NCBI GenBank assembly: GCA_019912315.1
Contig: JAIOJA010000025.1
Location: 100,541-164,540, forward strand
Direction of reading: 5' to 3'
Length of the DNA: 64,000 nucleotides
Source: Planctomycetota bacterium
GTDB lineage: Bacteria > Planctomycetota > UBA8742 > UBA2392
The notes below the pieces were generated by a model, which saw only the letters and a program-made list of their open reading frames with translations, made no database searches and was not told the DNA's origin. Within the stretch, counting starts at the first letter, position 1; every line of letters starts with the position of its first letter. The translations under genes were made by a program, and so were the position numbers. Below, one piece after another: positions 34,960 to 45,070 of the stretch.

Positions 34960-35271
34960 CTAAGACGGCGTGCGCGCATCAAGCACCCAGATCTTGCCAT
35001 CGCCCTGGCGCCCGGTGCGGCACCCGAGCATGACGGCGTCGATCGCCCGTTTCAGCCCGTCAGGCGGAACCGCGAACTCAACGCGAATACGCGGTAGAAA
35101 CGCGACCGCAAACCGGTCGTTTCGATAGTCCGTAAGATGATCCTTCTGGCGCCCATAACCGCGGGCCTCGGAATGCGTAACGCCGCCAATGCCGGCGTCC
35201 GCCAGCGCTCGCAAACAGGCGTTGAGCTTGAAGGGTTTGATAACCGCCACAACCTGACGCATGGCTGCCAT
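34960..35271 (-). CDS. Truncated P-II-like protein
   Basis: The start is set at 35271 (MAAMRQVVAVIKPFKLNACL), after a G-rich stretch; longer starts up to 35343 have no P-II similarity. The 103-residue protein follows GlnB closely: VIKPFKL, T-loop GYGRQKDHLTDYRNDRF, FLPRIRVEFAVP, TGRQGDGKIWVLD. The T-loop Tyr51 of GlnB is replaced by Phe and the C-terminal RTGE segment is missing. It may be a nitrogen or carbon sensor without uridylylation, or a P-II-like relative. No amtB or glnA is nearby. Confidence 0.82.
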   Translation of the reverse strand: MAAMRQVVAVIKPFKLNACLRALADAGIGGVTHSEARGYGRQKDHLTDYRNDRFAVAFLPRIRVEFAVPPDGLKRAIDAVMLGCRTGRQGDGKIWVLDARTPS

Positions 35272-35363
35272 CGTGGCACCCCCGGTTCCCATGACCAAAT
35301 CGACTGTCATAGCGACAGCGACTTGTACCACGCGGTTGCACACCAGTCAACGTAAGTGGCATT

Positions 35364-35380
35364 GTGTAAATGTGTTACAC
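35364..35380. promoter_or_regulatory. Inverted repeat GTGTAA-N5-TTACAC, possible operator
   Basis: A perfect 6-bp inverted repeat with a 5-nt spacer in the divergent promoter region between the P-II-like gene and the response-regulator gene, 25 bases upstream of the sigma-54 site. The spacing fits a dimeric regulator, but no regulator is identified. Confidence 0.4.
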
Positions 35381-35404
35381 GGCTTAGCCAGAGTTGGTGG
35401 TGAC

Positions 35405-35420
35405 TGGCACCGGCTTTGCA
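35405..35420 (+). promoter_or_regulatory. Sigma-54 promoter (TGGCAC-N5-TTGCA)
   Basis: TGGCAC at 35405-35410, five bases, then TTGCA at 35416-35420. This is an exact match to the -24/-12 consensus. The predicted start of transcription is near 35431, just before the GAGGT ribosome site and the ATG at 35446. It would drive the response regulator and possibly the gene at 35822, groES and groEL. Confidence 0.75.
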
Positions 35421-35445
35421 CATACACGGCGTCTGAGGTCTAACC

Positions 35446-35820
35446 ATGGCGCCTGTACTGCAACGATCTGTCTTGCTCGTAGATGACAACGTCGGGCTAC
35501 GCGAAGGTCTTGCAACGGTGCTGCAGGATGAGGGCATTGAAACCCACGAGGCTGAGCGCGGCGAAGAAGCCATCCGCCTGGTGCGCGAGGTCAGGTTCGA
35601 CCTGCTGGTGCTTGACCTGAACCTGCCGGATATGACTGGTGTGCGGGTGTACAGCTCGGTAAGTGTGGAAGTGCCCAGCAATCGCTGCATTTTCATGACA
35701 GCGGAAGCAAGCGAAGCGTTGATTGAAGAGGCCTTGCGTCTGGACCCGCTGCGCCTGTTGCGCAAGCCATTTGAAGTACAACTGTTCCGTGACCTGGTGA
35801 GGCGCGGCATAGCGAACTGA
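35446..35820 (+). CDS. Single-domain response regulator
   Basis: A 124-residue receiver domain with no output domain. It has the acidic pocket Asp13/Asp14, phosphoacceptor Asp57 (LLVLDLNLPD), Thr85 (IFMTAE) and Lys107 (LLRKPFE). GAGGT lies upstream. No histidine kinase is nearby. It is the first gene behind the sigma-54 site and ends one base before the next gene. Confidence 0.9.
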   Translation: MAPVLQRSVLLVDDNVGLREGLATVLQDEGIETHEAERGEEAIRLVREVRFDLLVLDLNLPDMTGVRVYSSVSVEVPSNRCIFMTAEASEALIEEALRLDPLRLLRKPFEVQLFRDLVRRGIAN

Positions 35821-35821
35821 C

Positions 35822-36238
35822 ATGACGAATCGCCTTCCCGAACCGAATGACCAGCCCGCGATCAAGAAGATCGTCGTTGTGCATACCCCCCTCGGCATCC
35901 TGCAGGTGGCCTTGCCCGAGTTGCCGAGTACAGGCGGGGAGGACCCGTTGAAGATTGCCATGGATGAGTTCCAGAGTGCGGTCGACGCCGGCGAGGCTGA
36001 CCCCTTGCAGGCCACCCTGCTGAAGCTGAAGGACATGGCGGACGCCGGTGTGACGCACCCGCTGGTAGTAGGGCTGGCCATCCTGAAGCAGATGTCCGAC
36101 AACGGCATGTTGCCGCCCATGGACGAGTTGATGGAAGGCACGGGCATTGACCCGAATCAACTGTTGAAGACCGGACAATCGCCTGCGCCGGGAAACACCG
36201 GCGTGATCGACAAACTTGACCAGACCAATCTGAACTAG
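35822..36238 (+). CDS. Hypothetical protein between a response regulator and groES
   Basis: A 138-residue soluble acidic protein. It starts one base after the receiver gene and ends 19 bases before groES, so it belongs to the same transcript. It is mostly helical (about 45-110), with a VVVHTPLGILQVALPEL strand near the N-terminus. No family is recognised. Confidence 0.65.
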   Translation: MTNRLPEPNDQPAIKKIVVVHTPLGILQVALPELPSTGGEDPLKIAMDEFQSAVDAGEADPLQATLLKLKDMADAGVTHPLVVGLAILKQMSDNGMLPPMDELMEGTGIDPNQLLKTGQSPAPGNTGVIDKLDQTNLN

Positions 36239-36257
36239 ATCCGCGGAGAGCTAAGCA

Positions 36258-36551
36258 ATGGCAACAAACGTTCGTCCACTGAATGACAAGGTCCTCATTG
36301 AGCGCGCCAAGGCCGAGGACAAGACCAAGGGTGGCATCATCCTGCCCGACAGCAGCAAGGAGAAGCCAAAGGAAGGCAAGATCGTGGCCGTAGGCCAGGG
36401 TCGAATCAACGACAAGGGCGAGCGCCTGCCGTTCCAGGTCAAGAAGGGCGACAAGGTTCTGTTCAAGAGCTACGCCGGGACTGACGTGAAGATCGACGGC
36501 AAGGACTACATCCTCATGAGCGAAGAAGAGATCCTTGCTGTGATCGAGTAG
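36258..36551 (+). CDS. groES: Co-chaperonin GroES
   Basis: The 97-residue heptameric lid of GroEL. Typical motifs: [32 protein letters not shown], the mobile loop, [43 protein letters not shown] upstream. No CIRCE element is seen; upstream genes and the sigma-54 site suggest other control. Confidence 0.97.
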   Translation: MATNVRPLNDKVLIERAKAEDKTKGGIILPDSSKEKPKEGKIVAVGQGRINDKGERLPFQVKKGDKVLFKSYAGTDVKIDGKDYILMSEEEILAVIE

Positions 36552-36555
36552 GTAG

Positions 36556-36577
36556 GGGCGGCCCTATGTGGCCGCCC
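36556..36577. promoter_or_regulatory. Hairpin between groES and groEL
   Basis: A perfect 8-bp stem GGGCGGCC / GGCCGCCC with a 6-nt loop (CTATGT), with no T-run after it. It is more likely an mRNA processing or stability element setting the GroES:GroEL ratio than a terminator. Confidence 0.55.
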
Positions 36578-36579
36578 AA

Positions 36580-36613
36580 CTGACACTTGAAACTGAAACC
36601 TGACACCTGAAGG
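36580..36613. repeat. 7-bp tandem repeat CTGACAC/CTGAAAC
   Basis: CTGACAC TTGAAA CTGAAAC CTGACAC CTGAAGG between groES and groEL, the same unit as the array at 28588-28662. The last unit supplies an AAGGA ribosome site for groEL. Confidence 0.75.
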
Positions 36614-36623
36614 AACCCGACTC

Positions 36624-38306
<1,683 letters not shown>

Positions 38307-38310
38307 GTGG

Positions 38311-38358
38311 TGCGGGCATCCTGCCCGCATAGCGCGCCCCGGCAATTGCCGGGGCGCG
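38311..38358 (+). terminator. Double hairpin after groEL
   Basis: TGCGGGCA/TGCCCGCA (38311-38329), then a perfect 26-bp palindrome CGCGCCCCGGCAATTGCCGG... (38333-38358). Weak T content follows (ATCATTTGT), so termination is likely but may not be purely intrinsic. Confidence 0.65.
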
Positions 38359-38399
38359 ATCATTTGTAAGCTGACGCTTCGCCCCGCCACTTACCCGTA

Positions 38400-39257
38400 A
38401 TGGCCATCGTGAGCCTACCCTGGTACGACCTGCCCGAGATCCGTCATGCTACGGATGCGTTCTGGGGTGCTGTCTCCGCCCAGCTTCGCGAACAGGGCAT
38501 CGACTTCGCGCCCGAACGCCTGGAACGCGAGATCGACCACCGCGAACAATGGGTGCATCCTTCGTTGTTGTTCACCCAGGCCTGTGGCTACGACGTAGCC
38601 GTAGACCACGCTGTGCATCTGCGCGTGGTGGCCGCGCCCTGTTTTGTGCTGCCGGGCTGTGAGGCGCACTACTATTCCAGCTTTGTGCTGGTGCGCGATG
38701 ACGCCGACTGCGAAGAACTGGCCGACCTGCGCGACACACGTTGCGCGATCAACAACCACACTTCGCACTCCGGTACAAACGCCTTGCGCGCGATGATTGC
38801 CCCGGTCGCCCGTGACGGGCGATTCTTCAAGCTTATCCAAACCAGCGGCAGCCATGCGAACAGCCTCGATCTTCTGCGCGCCGGCGGTGTCGATGTCATC
38901 TGTATCGACGCCATCACTCACGGGCTGCTGTCGCGCTATCGGCCGAAGAGCGTAAAGGGCACGCGCGTTCTGGCGCAGACGCCATTCGCGCCGGCGCCGC
39001 CGTTCGTGACAAGCATGCGCTACGGTAAAGTCTTTACCCGCAAGCTGCAGAATGCGCTGGTGCGCGCCATGAACGACCCGGCGACGCAAGACACTCGCAA
39101 GGACCTCTGCCTCGGCGGCATCGCCCTGGTGGATAACTCGATCTACAAGAAGGTTTTGGATTTCGAGAGCGTAGCCATCGAGCACGGCTATTTTGAGCTG
39201 CCCGCGCCGGACAAATCCGAGCTCACCAAGCTGCGTATGCGCGCTGCGCGGGCCTGA
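38400..39257 (+). CDS. PhnD-like substrate-binding fold protein, no signal peptide
   Basis: A 285-residue protein of the phosphate/phosphonate-binding (PhnD/transferrin-like) family: VSLPWYDLPEIRHATDAFW start, SLLFTQACGYD, RDTRCAINNHTSHSGTNALRAMI, and DVICIDAITHGLLSRY. It lacks a signal peptide or lipobox, so it may be cytosolic and not an uptake protein. No ABC permease is adjacent. Confidence 0.78.
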   Translation: MAIVSLPWYDLPEIRHATDAFWGAVSAQLREQGIDFAPERLEREIDHREQWVHPSLLFTQACGYDVAVDHAVHLRVVAAPCFVLPGCEAHYYSSFVLVRDDADCEELADLRDTRCAINNHTSHSGTNALRAMIAPVARDGRFFKLIQTSGSHANSLDLLRAGGVDVICIDAITHGLLSRYRPKSVKGTRVLAQTPFAPAPPFVTSMRYGKVFTRKLQNALVRAMNDPATQDTRKDLCLGGIALVDNSIYKKVLDFESVAIEHGYFELPAPDKSELTKLRMRAARA

Positions 39258-39422
39258 CTATTCGCCCTCGCGCGGGTCTTTCTTTTCGGCGTCCACCTGG
39301 TGGCGACGCCCTTCCTGCCGCGACGCGTAAACCCAGACCGCCGCGAACAGCAGGAACAGAACCACCCCGCCTGTGATGGCAACGCCCCAGTGGCTCAAGA
39401 AATCGATGATTCTCTGGCTCAT
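39258..39422 (-). CDS. 54-residue membrane peptide coupled to threonine aldolase
   Basis: Reading left from the ATG at 39422 gives [20 protein letters not shown]..., one membrane helix (about 13-34) and a charged C-terminus (EGRRHQVDAEKKDPREGE). Its ATG overlaps the ltaE stop as ATGA, so it is coupled. Function unknown. Confidence 0.6.
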   Translation of the reverse strand: MSQRIIDFLSHWGVAITGGVVLFLLFAAVWVYASRQEGRRHQVDAEKKDPREGE

Positions 39423-40450
39423 GCCAGGATCTCCTTCCAGGCCGCCAAAGCGCGCTGTACGTCGTCAGCGTCCACATCATTGTGGGTAACCATGCGCCAA
39501 CGCGTGCCCAGATACATGGCTAACACCCGCCTTTCCCTTAAGCGTCCCAGCCACGCGTCAAATTCATGTTCGCGCCCCGGTACGTCGAAGTAGACGATGT
39601 TGGTGTGAACCGTTTCGAGGTCGACTTTTGCGGCGCCCAGCTTGCTCAGCCCCTCTGCCAGTGTTCGAGCGTTTGTGTGGTCGTCTTTAAGGCGATCGAT
39701 CATCTTCGTGATGCTGACGATGCCGCAGGCTGCGAGAATGCCTGACTGCCGCATGCCGCCGCCGAGCTGCTTGCGCATGTAGCGCCCGCGTTCAACATCT
39801 TCGCGACTGCCGGCCATCATGCTGCCGACGGGCGACGCCAGGCCCTTGCTGAGGCAGACGCTGATCGTGTCAAAGGGCGCGCACATTTCCTTCAAGGGCA
39901 TGCCCGTTGCCGCGTGCGCGTTCCAGAGGCGCGCCCCGTCCAGGTGATATTTCAGTCCGCGACGCCTGGCGATCTCTGCCAGGGCGAGCACGTTGTCGTG
40001 CGGGATGATCGTTCCGCCCGCTGCGTTGTGGGTGTTCTCGACGGTGATCAATGCCGTGCGGGGGTTGTGGATGTTGTTCGGGCGAATCAGGCTCTCTACT
40101 TCCTTGGGGTCCATCACGCCCATGCGCCCGTGAATCGGCCGGACCTGGGCCTGTGCCAGCCGGGCCAGGGCCCCGCTTTCGTTGTTGTAGGTATGTGCGC
40201 CGAATTCGCAGATCAGCTCATCGCCGGGCTTGCAGTGCAGCGCGATCGCAATCTGGTTGCCCATGGTCCCGCTGGGAACAAACAGAGCGGCCTCTTTGCC
40301 CAGCAGGTCCGCCGTCATGGCCTCGAGCTTGTTGACCGTGGGCTCGGTGCCGAGCACGTCATCGCCCAACTCGGCGTTCGCCATCGCCTCGCGCATTTCG
40401 GGCGTGGGCAGGGTCACGGTGTCGGAGCGAAAGTCAGATAGGTCGTGCAT
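39419..40450 (-). CDS. ltaE: Low-specificity L-threonine aldolase
   Basis: A PLP enzyme splitting threonine to glycine and acetaldehyde. The start is the ATG at 40450 ([19 protein letters not shown]), with GCGAG seven bases upstream; 40456 is an alternative. Motifs: [33 protein letters not shown] (Asp171) and the PLP lysine Lys202 in [12 protein letters not shown]. The 343-residue length is normal. Longer in-frame starts up to 40768 read through the antisense of the asparaginase gene. Confidence 0.93.
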   Translation of the reverse strand: MHDLSDFRSDTVTLPTPEMREAMANAELGDDVLGTEPTVNKLEAMTADLLGKEAALFVPSGTMGNQIAIALHCKPGDELICEFGAHTYNNESGALARLAQAQVRPIHGRMGVMDPKEVESLIRPNNIHNPRTALITVENTHNAAGGTIIPHDNVLALAEIARRRGLKYHLDGARLWNAHAATGMPLKEMCAPFDTISVCLSKGLASPVGSMMAGSREDVERGRYMRKQLGGGMRQSGILAACGIVSITKMIDRLKDDHTNARTLAEGLSKLGAAKVDLETVHTNIVYFDVPGREHEFDAWLGRLRERRVLAMYLGTRWRMVTHNDVDADDVQRALAAWKEILA

Positions 40451-40493
40451 GGGCATCTCGCATTGAATCCTCGCGCAATCTACATTCACAGGC

Positions 40494-41468
40494 ATGAGCG
40501 CGAAGCCACGAATCAAACTGATCTTTACAGGCGGTACAATCAGCATGCGCGATGACGCCGGCAAAGGCGCCGTGCCTGTGCTGAGCGGCGCAGATCTGCT
40601 GAAAGATGTACCCGGGCTGGAAGAGTTCTGCGAAGTTGATGTGCACGACTTCGGGCAGCTTCCCGGGCCGCACATGACGCCGGATAGAATGTTCGACCTG
40701 TCGAAGCTGGCGGATGCATCAATCAAGGAGGGCTTCGATGCCGTGCTGCTGACCCACGGCACGGACACGCTTGAAGAAACCGCCTACCTGATGGACCTGC
40801 GGCACACGGCTGAATCGCCAATTACCTTCGTCGGGGCCATGCGCACCAGCAGCCAACTTTCCTGGGACGGCCCGATCAACCTGTTTGAGGCCTGCCGCGT
40901 CGCTGCCGACCCACGTGCGCGTGGTCGCGGTGTGATGGTCGTGATGAACTCAACCGTGTTCGCCGCCAGCGAAGTCACCAAGACTTACACCGAGGCGCTG
41001 GACACTTTCCAGTCACCGGACATCGGCCCGATCGGGACTTTCGATGGCAAAGAGCTGCTCTGGTTGCGTGAGCCGAAACGCAAACAGTTGGTGGGGGACT
41101 CGCTGGAGTACGGAGTCGGGCTAGTGGTAGCCAGCGCCGGTGATGACGGCAGCTTGATCGATCACTGTGTCCAGCGCGGCGACAAAGGAGTCGTGATTGA
41201 GGCCCTTGGACGCGGCAATCTTCCGCCGCCCATGGCCGCCGCCGCCAAACGCGCCGTGGACGCAGGCGTGCTGGTGGTTCTGACTTCTCGTTGCTGGGGT
41301 GGTCGAGTCAGCGGCACTTACGGCTATGAAGGTGGCGGCGCGCGCTTGAAAGAGCTCGGCCTAGTGTTTGCACCCGGCATCCCCGGTCACAAGGCGCGCA
41401 TGCTGGCCATGGCTGCCCTCGGCGCCGGCTACGACGCGGAAAGGCTGCGATCATGGCTGGCGGAATAA
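40494..41468 (+). CDS. ansA: L-asparaginase (type I-like)
   Basis: Hydrolyses asparagine to aspartate. The 324-residue protein has the two catalytic Thr motifs: IFTGGTISM (Thr12/Thr15) and LTHGTDTLEETAY (87-92). No signal peptide, so cytosolic. Overlaps the next gene by 16 bp. Confidence 0.92.
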   Translation: MSAKPRIKLIFTGGTISMRDDAGKGAVPVLSGADLLKDVPGLEEFCEVDVHDFGQLPGPHMTPDRMFDLSKLADASIKEGFDAVLLTHGTDTLEETAYLMDLRHTAESPITFVGAMRTSSQLSWDGPINLFEACRVAADPRARGRGVMVVMNSTVFAASEVTKTYTEALDTFQSPDIGPIGTFDGKELLWLREPKRKQLVGDSLEYGVGLVVASAGDDGSLIDHCVQRGDKGVVIEALGRGNLPPPMAAAAKRAVDAGVLVVLTSRCWGGRVSGTYGYEGGGARLKELGLVFAPGIPGHKARMLAMAALGAGYDAERLRSWLAE

Positions 41469-42142
41469 ACGGTGCCGAAGTGCTGATCACGGCCGGCCCG
41501 ACCTACGAGTTCCTGGATGACGTGCGCTACCTGGGCAACCCGAGCACCGGGCGCATGGGGATCGAATTGGCCGAGGCTGCTCGAGCCAAAGGCGCCATCG
41601 TTACCCTGGTGATCGGCCCGACCCACCTGATGCCGCCGCCGGGCATTGCCTGGGTTCCGGTCGTCAGCGCGAGGGACATGTTGCAGGCCGTCAAGGAACG
41701 GTTTGAGGAATGCCAGGTGTTTATCTCAAGCGCCGCGGTCAGCGATTACCGGCCGGCTGTTCGCATGAAAGGTAAGGAAAAGAAGGGGCCAAAGACCAAG
41801 ACGATCGAACTGGTGAAGAACCCGGACATCCTCAAGACCGTTACGAAGAACCGCCGCAGCGATCAGGTGATCGTCGGCTTCAGCCTTGAGTCCGCCAATC
41901 TGCTCAACAACGCCCGCAAAAAGATGAAGGCCAAACGCTGCGACCTGATGGTTGTGAACACACCAGGTCACTTCGGTGACCGGCGCGAGCACGTATGGGT
42001 CATCAACAAGCACGGCGTACTCAAAGAGCTGCCACCTTCAAACAAGCAGACCGTGGCAAGGGAAATCATTGCGCTGACCGATGCCACCATGCGCCGCGAA
42101 TTGCTGCCGTTGATGCAGCGCTTTGAGGACAAGACCAGATGA
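41453..42142 (+). CDS. coaB: Stand-alone CoaB (phosphopantothenoylcysteine synthetase domain)
   Basis: A 229-residue protein equal to the C-terminal half of Dfp: VLITAGPTYEFLDDVRYLGN, STGRMGIELAEAA, SSAAVSDYRP, the lysine-rich loop and VGFSLES, and KRCDLMVVNTP. The N-terminal CoaC (decarboxylase flavoprotein) half is absent, so CoaC must be separate. Overlapping stops and starts link ansA, coaB and the FAH gene. Confidence 0.9.
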   Translation: MAGGINGAEVLITAGPTYEFLDDVRYLGNPSTGRMGIELAEAARAKGAIVTLVIGPTHLMPPPGIAWVPVVSARDMLQAVKERFEECQVFISSAAVSDYRPAVRMKGKEKKGPKTKTIELVKNPDILKTVTKNRRSDQVIVGFSLESANLLNNARKKMKAKRCDLMVVNTPGHFGDRREHVWVINKHGVLKELPPSNKQTVAREIIALTDATMRRELLPLMQRFEDKTR

Positions 42143-42999
42143 TGCGCTTCTTTTCATTTGAGCATGACGGTGAACTTCACCTTGGCGTCGAGCGCGGTGA
42201 CGCGCGGCATGACATCACGCGCGGAGCCGTGCGTGACTTCGGCAAGCGGGCGCTGGTTGAATTCCTGGCAAACGACCAGCTTGACAAGTTGATCGAGAGC
42301 ATTGAAGGCGAGACACTGTTGCTCGAAGAAATGCCAACAGTATTCACCTGGCTGTCGCCGATTCCGCGCCCGGGCAAAATTCTTGCGATGGTGCAGAACT
42401 ACCGCAAACACGCGGCCGAATTCGGCAACGAAGCGCCGCCCAAGCCTGTCTGGTTCGGCAAGCTTGCCAGTTCGCTGACCGGGCATGAAACCGCGATCAA
42501 AGTTCCTAGTTGGGTGGACGGTCGGGTGGACCACGAGGTCGAGCTTGGCGCCGTGATCGGCACTTACGCCAAGGAAGTACCTGAAGACAGCGCGCTCGAA
42601 TGCGTGGCCGGCTACACAATCGTGAACGATATGAGCGCGCGGCGCATCCAGAAAGATGACCGCGAGAACAAACACCCCTGGCTGCGCTGCAAGAACTTCG
42701 ACACCTTCACGCCCATGGGACCGTACTTCGTGCCGGCACGGTACATCCCGGACCCACAAGCCCTGCGGATCACCTGCCGCGTGAACGGAGAGGCGCGCCA
42801 AGATGCGACAACCGCCGACATGGTACACCCGGTGCGAAAAGTGATTTCCGAGATGTCTCGCTGGATGACCCTGCAGCCTGGAGACGTTATAGCCACAGGC
42901 ACGCCCGAGGGCGTCTACAACCTGCGCGACGGTGATGTCTGCGAGTGCGAAATCGAACACCTGGGCACGCTGCGCAATCCTGTCGAAAGACCTTCGTGA
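42139..42999 (+). CDS. Fumarylacetoacetate-hydrolase-family protein
   Basis: A 286-residue protein with the FAH core: ILAMVQNYRKHAAEFG, PVWFGKLASSLTG, VDHEVELGAVIG metal ligands (E-x-E), IVNDMSARRIQ, TFTPMGPYFV, IATGTPEGV. These act on diketo or oxaloacetate-type substrates; the substrate is open. Start ATG overlaps the coaB stop (ATGATG). Confidence 0.9.
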   Translation: MMRFFSFEHDGELHLGVERGDARHDITRGAVRDFGKRALVEFLANDQLDKLIESIEGETLLLEEMPTVFTWLSPIPRPGKILAMVQNYRKHAAEFGNEAPPKPVWFGKLASSLTGHETAIKVPSWVDGRVDHEVELGAVIGTYAKEVPEDSALECVAGYTIVNDMSARRIQKDDRENKHPWLRCKNFDTFTPMGPYFVPARYIPDPQALRITCRVNGEARQDATTADMVHPVRKVISEMSRWMTLQPGDVIATGTPEGVYNLRDGDVCECEIEHLGTLRNPVERPS

Positions 43000-43008
43000 A
43001 GGCTCTTT

Positions 43009-44037
43009 GTGATTGACACCGGCTTCCGAGATTACGCAAAAGCCGCTGAGTTGCTGGACACGGGCGAGTGCTTTGTACTCGGCGGACACCCGACGATGGA
43101 CGGTGACGCGATCGGCAGCCTGTACGCGCTGTACTACGCACTGACAGCGGCGGGGAAGCAGTGCCTCGCGGTCACACAGGACGCAGGCCTCGGCAAGTAC
43201 GAATATCTTGCCGGGTCAATAGCTCTCAAGCCCCTGAGCCACCTGCCGGACCCGTTGGACGGATATGACACGGCCGTCGTCGTCGACTGTGGCGCACAAA
43301 GCCGTGCCCGCGCAATACTCGACAGACTGGCGCCGGGTACAAAGGTCATCAACCTGGACCATCACATCGACAATCCCGGTTTCGGGGATGCGGCCGTCGT
43401 GATACCCGATGCCAGCAGCAGCGGCGAGGTCGTGTACAACGCGCTGAAAATGGCCGGCATCGCGTTGACAAAGCGCGCCGCCGAGGCGCTGTTTACCGCG
43501 ATCGTGACCGACACCGGCCGTTTCATGTTCAGCAACAGCACACCCGACAGCTACCGCATTATTGCGCAGTTGATTGAGGAGTTCGAGCTGGATGTGGCCA
43601 CACTTACCGGCCTGATCTATCGCGTGAAAACGCCGCAGCGTCTGAAACTGGAAGCCATGGTCGCGCAGACAATCGAGGGGTACCTCGATGGCAAAGTTGT
43701 TGTTGCCCGCGTATCCCGTGAGATGCTCGACGCCACGGGCTGCACCGAAGCCGAAGCGAACGAGATGATCGTGATTCCGAAGTCGCTCAAGGGCTGCATG
43801 GTCTGCATCCTGTTCCGTGAGATGGGCGCGCACGACCTGAAAGTAAGCCTGCGCAGCGAAGGGCACATGCCGGTCAACGAGATCGCCGCGAAGTTCCGTG
43901 GTGGGGGGCACCTGCGCGCCGCAGGCTGCCAGGTACGAGGACGTCCGGTAGCTGAATCGGAAGCCGAGATCGTGCAGGCGGTTGTCGAAGAGCTGCAGGC
44001 CACGCTTGATCGTACGGGTGGGAAGGTCATCTGCTGA
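43009..44037 (+). CDS. DHH/DHHA1 phosphoesterase (NrnA-like)
   Basis: A GTG-start protein of 342 residues with GAAGG upstream. Motifs: GGHPTMDGDAIGS (His27, Asp31, Asp33), VVDCGA (Asp93), LDHHID (DHH at 117-119) and the DHHA1 GGGH near residue 298. NrnA-like proteins degrade short oligoribonucleotides and pAp, or cyclic dinucleotides. It is the fourth gene of the ansA-coaB-FAH run. Confidence 0.92.
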   Translation: MIDTGFRDYAKAAELLDTGECFVLGGHPTMDGDAIGSLYALYYALTAAGKQCLAVTQDAGLGKYEYLAGSIALKPLSHLPDPLDGYDTAVVVDCGAQSRARAILDRLAPGTKVINLDHHIDNPGFGDAAVVIPDASSSGEVVYNALKMAGIALTKRAAEALFTAIVTDTGRFMFSNSTPDSYRIIAQLIEEFELDVATLTGLIYRVKTPQRLKLEAMVAQTIEGYLDGKVVVARVSREMLDATGCTEAEANEMIVIPKSLKGCMVCILFREMGAHDLKVSLRSEGHMPVNEIAAKFRGGGHLRAAGCQVRGRPVAESEAEIVQAVVEELQATLDRTGGKVIC

Positions 44038-44154
44038 TCTGGAATGGCGGTCCACCGATTCCAGAGAGGGTCTGTCGAACGCTTTCCTGAAAATCTGGAT
44101 GGTGGTTTGTTTCCACACACCTTGCGCGTCGCGGCAGCACGCTAGACTCAGCAC

Positions 44155-44973
44155 ATGTCGATCTCCCGCTCACAGCTTGCGCGTCAGCTTCGTGGCCATG
44201 TGGAACTTCTCGCCGGCGGTGGGATGCGCGAAATCGGACTCAGCCCGGATGCACGCATGGCGAAGAAGAAACAACCCGCGGCGAAGACACCCGCCACCAA
44301 GACCGCACCATCGGCACGGGCCAGGAGCCCTGTCGACTTGAAACCTGTTATCGTGCCGTCCGTGGCGCTTCAGGAATTGAAGGGGTTCGATTCGCAGCAG
44401 GCACGCGGACTGGAGCCGATTGCTGACAAGGTCCGAGTCTGCGCCAGCTGCAAGCTGTGCGAGTCACGCACCCAGACCGTGTTTGGTACCGGCGACCCGC
44501 GCTCGCCATTGATGGTCATTGGCGAAGCCCCCGGCGGCGACGAAGACGTGAAGGGCGTACCCTTCGTCGGGCGGGCAGGCAAACTGCTGACCGACATCAT
44601 CGAAAAGGGCATGAAGTACAAGCGCGAGCACGTTTACATCGCCAACGTGCTGAAGTGCCGTCCGCCGCACAACCGCAACCCGGAGCCGGCCGAGATCGAG
44701 GCCTGCCGAGGCTATCTGGAAAAACAGATCGAGATCATTAACCCGAAAGTGATTCTCGCGGTCGGTCTATTTCCGGCCCAGTGGATGACGGGACAGAAAA
44801 AACCGATCGGCAAGCTGCGTGGCGAGGTGCACGAAGTCAATGGGCGCAAAGTGATCTGCACCTATCACCCGGCCTACGTGCTACGCAACTACACGGTGGA
44901 CACGCGCAAAAAAGTGCATGAAGACGTGTTGCTCGCGGTGGGCATCCTGGGCGAGCCGCCGCTGCTGAAATAG
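44155..44973 (+). CDS. Type-4 uracil-DNA glycosylase with basic N-terminal extension
   Basis: Iron-sulfur uracil-DNA glycosylase for base excision repair. It has cluster cysteines C99, C102, C168 and C184, motif 1 GEAPGGDED (123-131) and motif HPAYVLRN (238-245). The catalytic part (about 88-272) is normal; residues 1-85 are an extra, partly Lys/Ala/Pro-rich segment (KKKQPAAKTPATK). Confidence 0.92.
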   Translation: MSISRSQLARQLRGHVELLAGGGMREIGLSPDARMAKKKQPAAKTPATKTAPSARARSPVDLKPVIVPSVALQELKGFDSQQARGLEPIADKVRVCASCKLCESRTQTVFGTGDPRSPLMVIGEAPGGDEDVKGVPFVGRAGKLLTDIIEKGMKYKREHVYIANVLKCRPPHNRNPEPAEIEACRGYLEKQIEIINPKVILAVGLFPAQWMTGQKKPIGKLRGEVHEVNGRKVICTYHPAYVLRNYTVDTRKKVHEDVLLAVGILGEPPLLK

Positions 44974-45070
44974 CCAACGCGGTATGGCGTCGCGCGTTAC
45001 ACAACAAGTGCAACTTGATCGGCGAACGCGTCAGTCCGATCCGAACATCAACCAACTCCAGAGGTGTAAC

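Noticed and set aside
36239..36257. CIRCE operator before groES
   Set aside because: The 19-base gap has no TTAGCACTC-N9-GAGTGCTAA pattern, nor does the region upstream of the operon.
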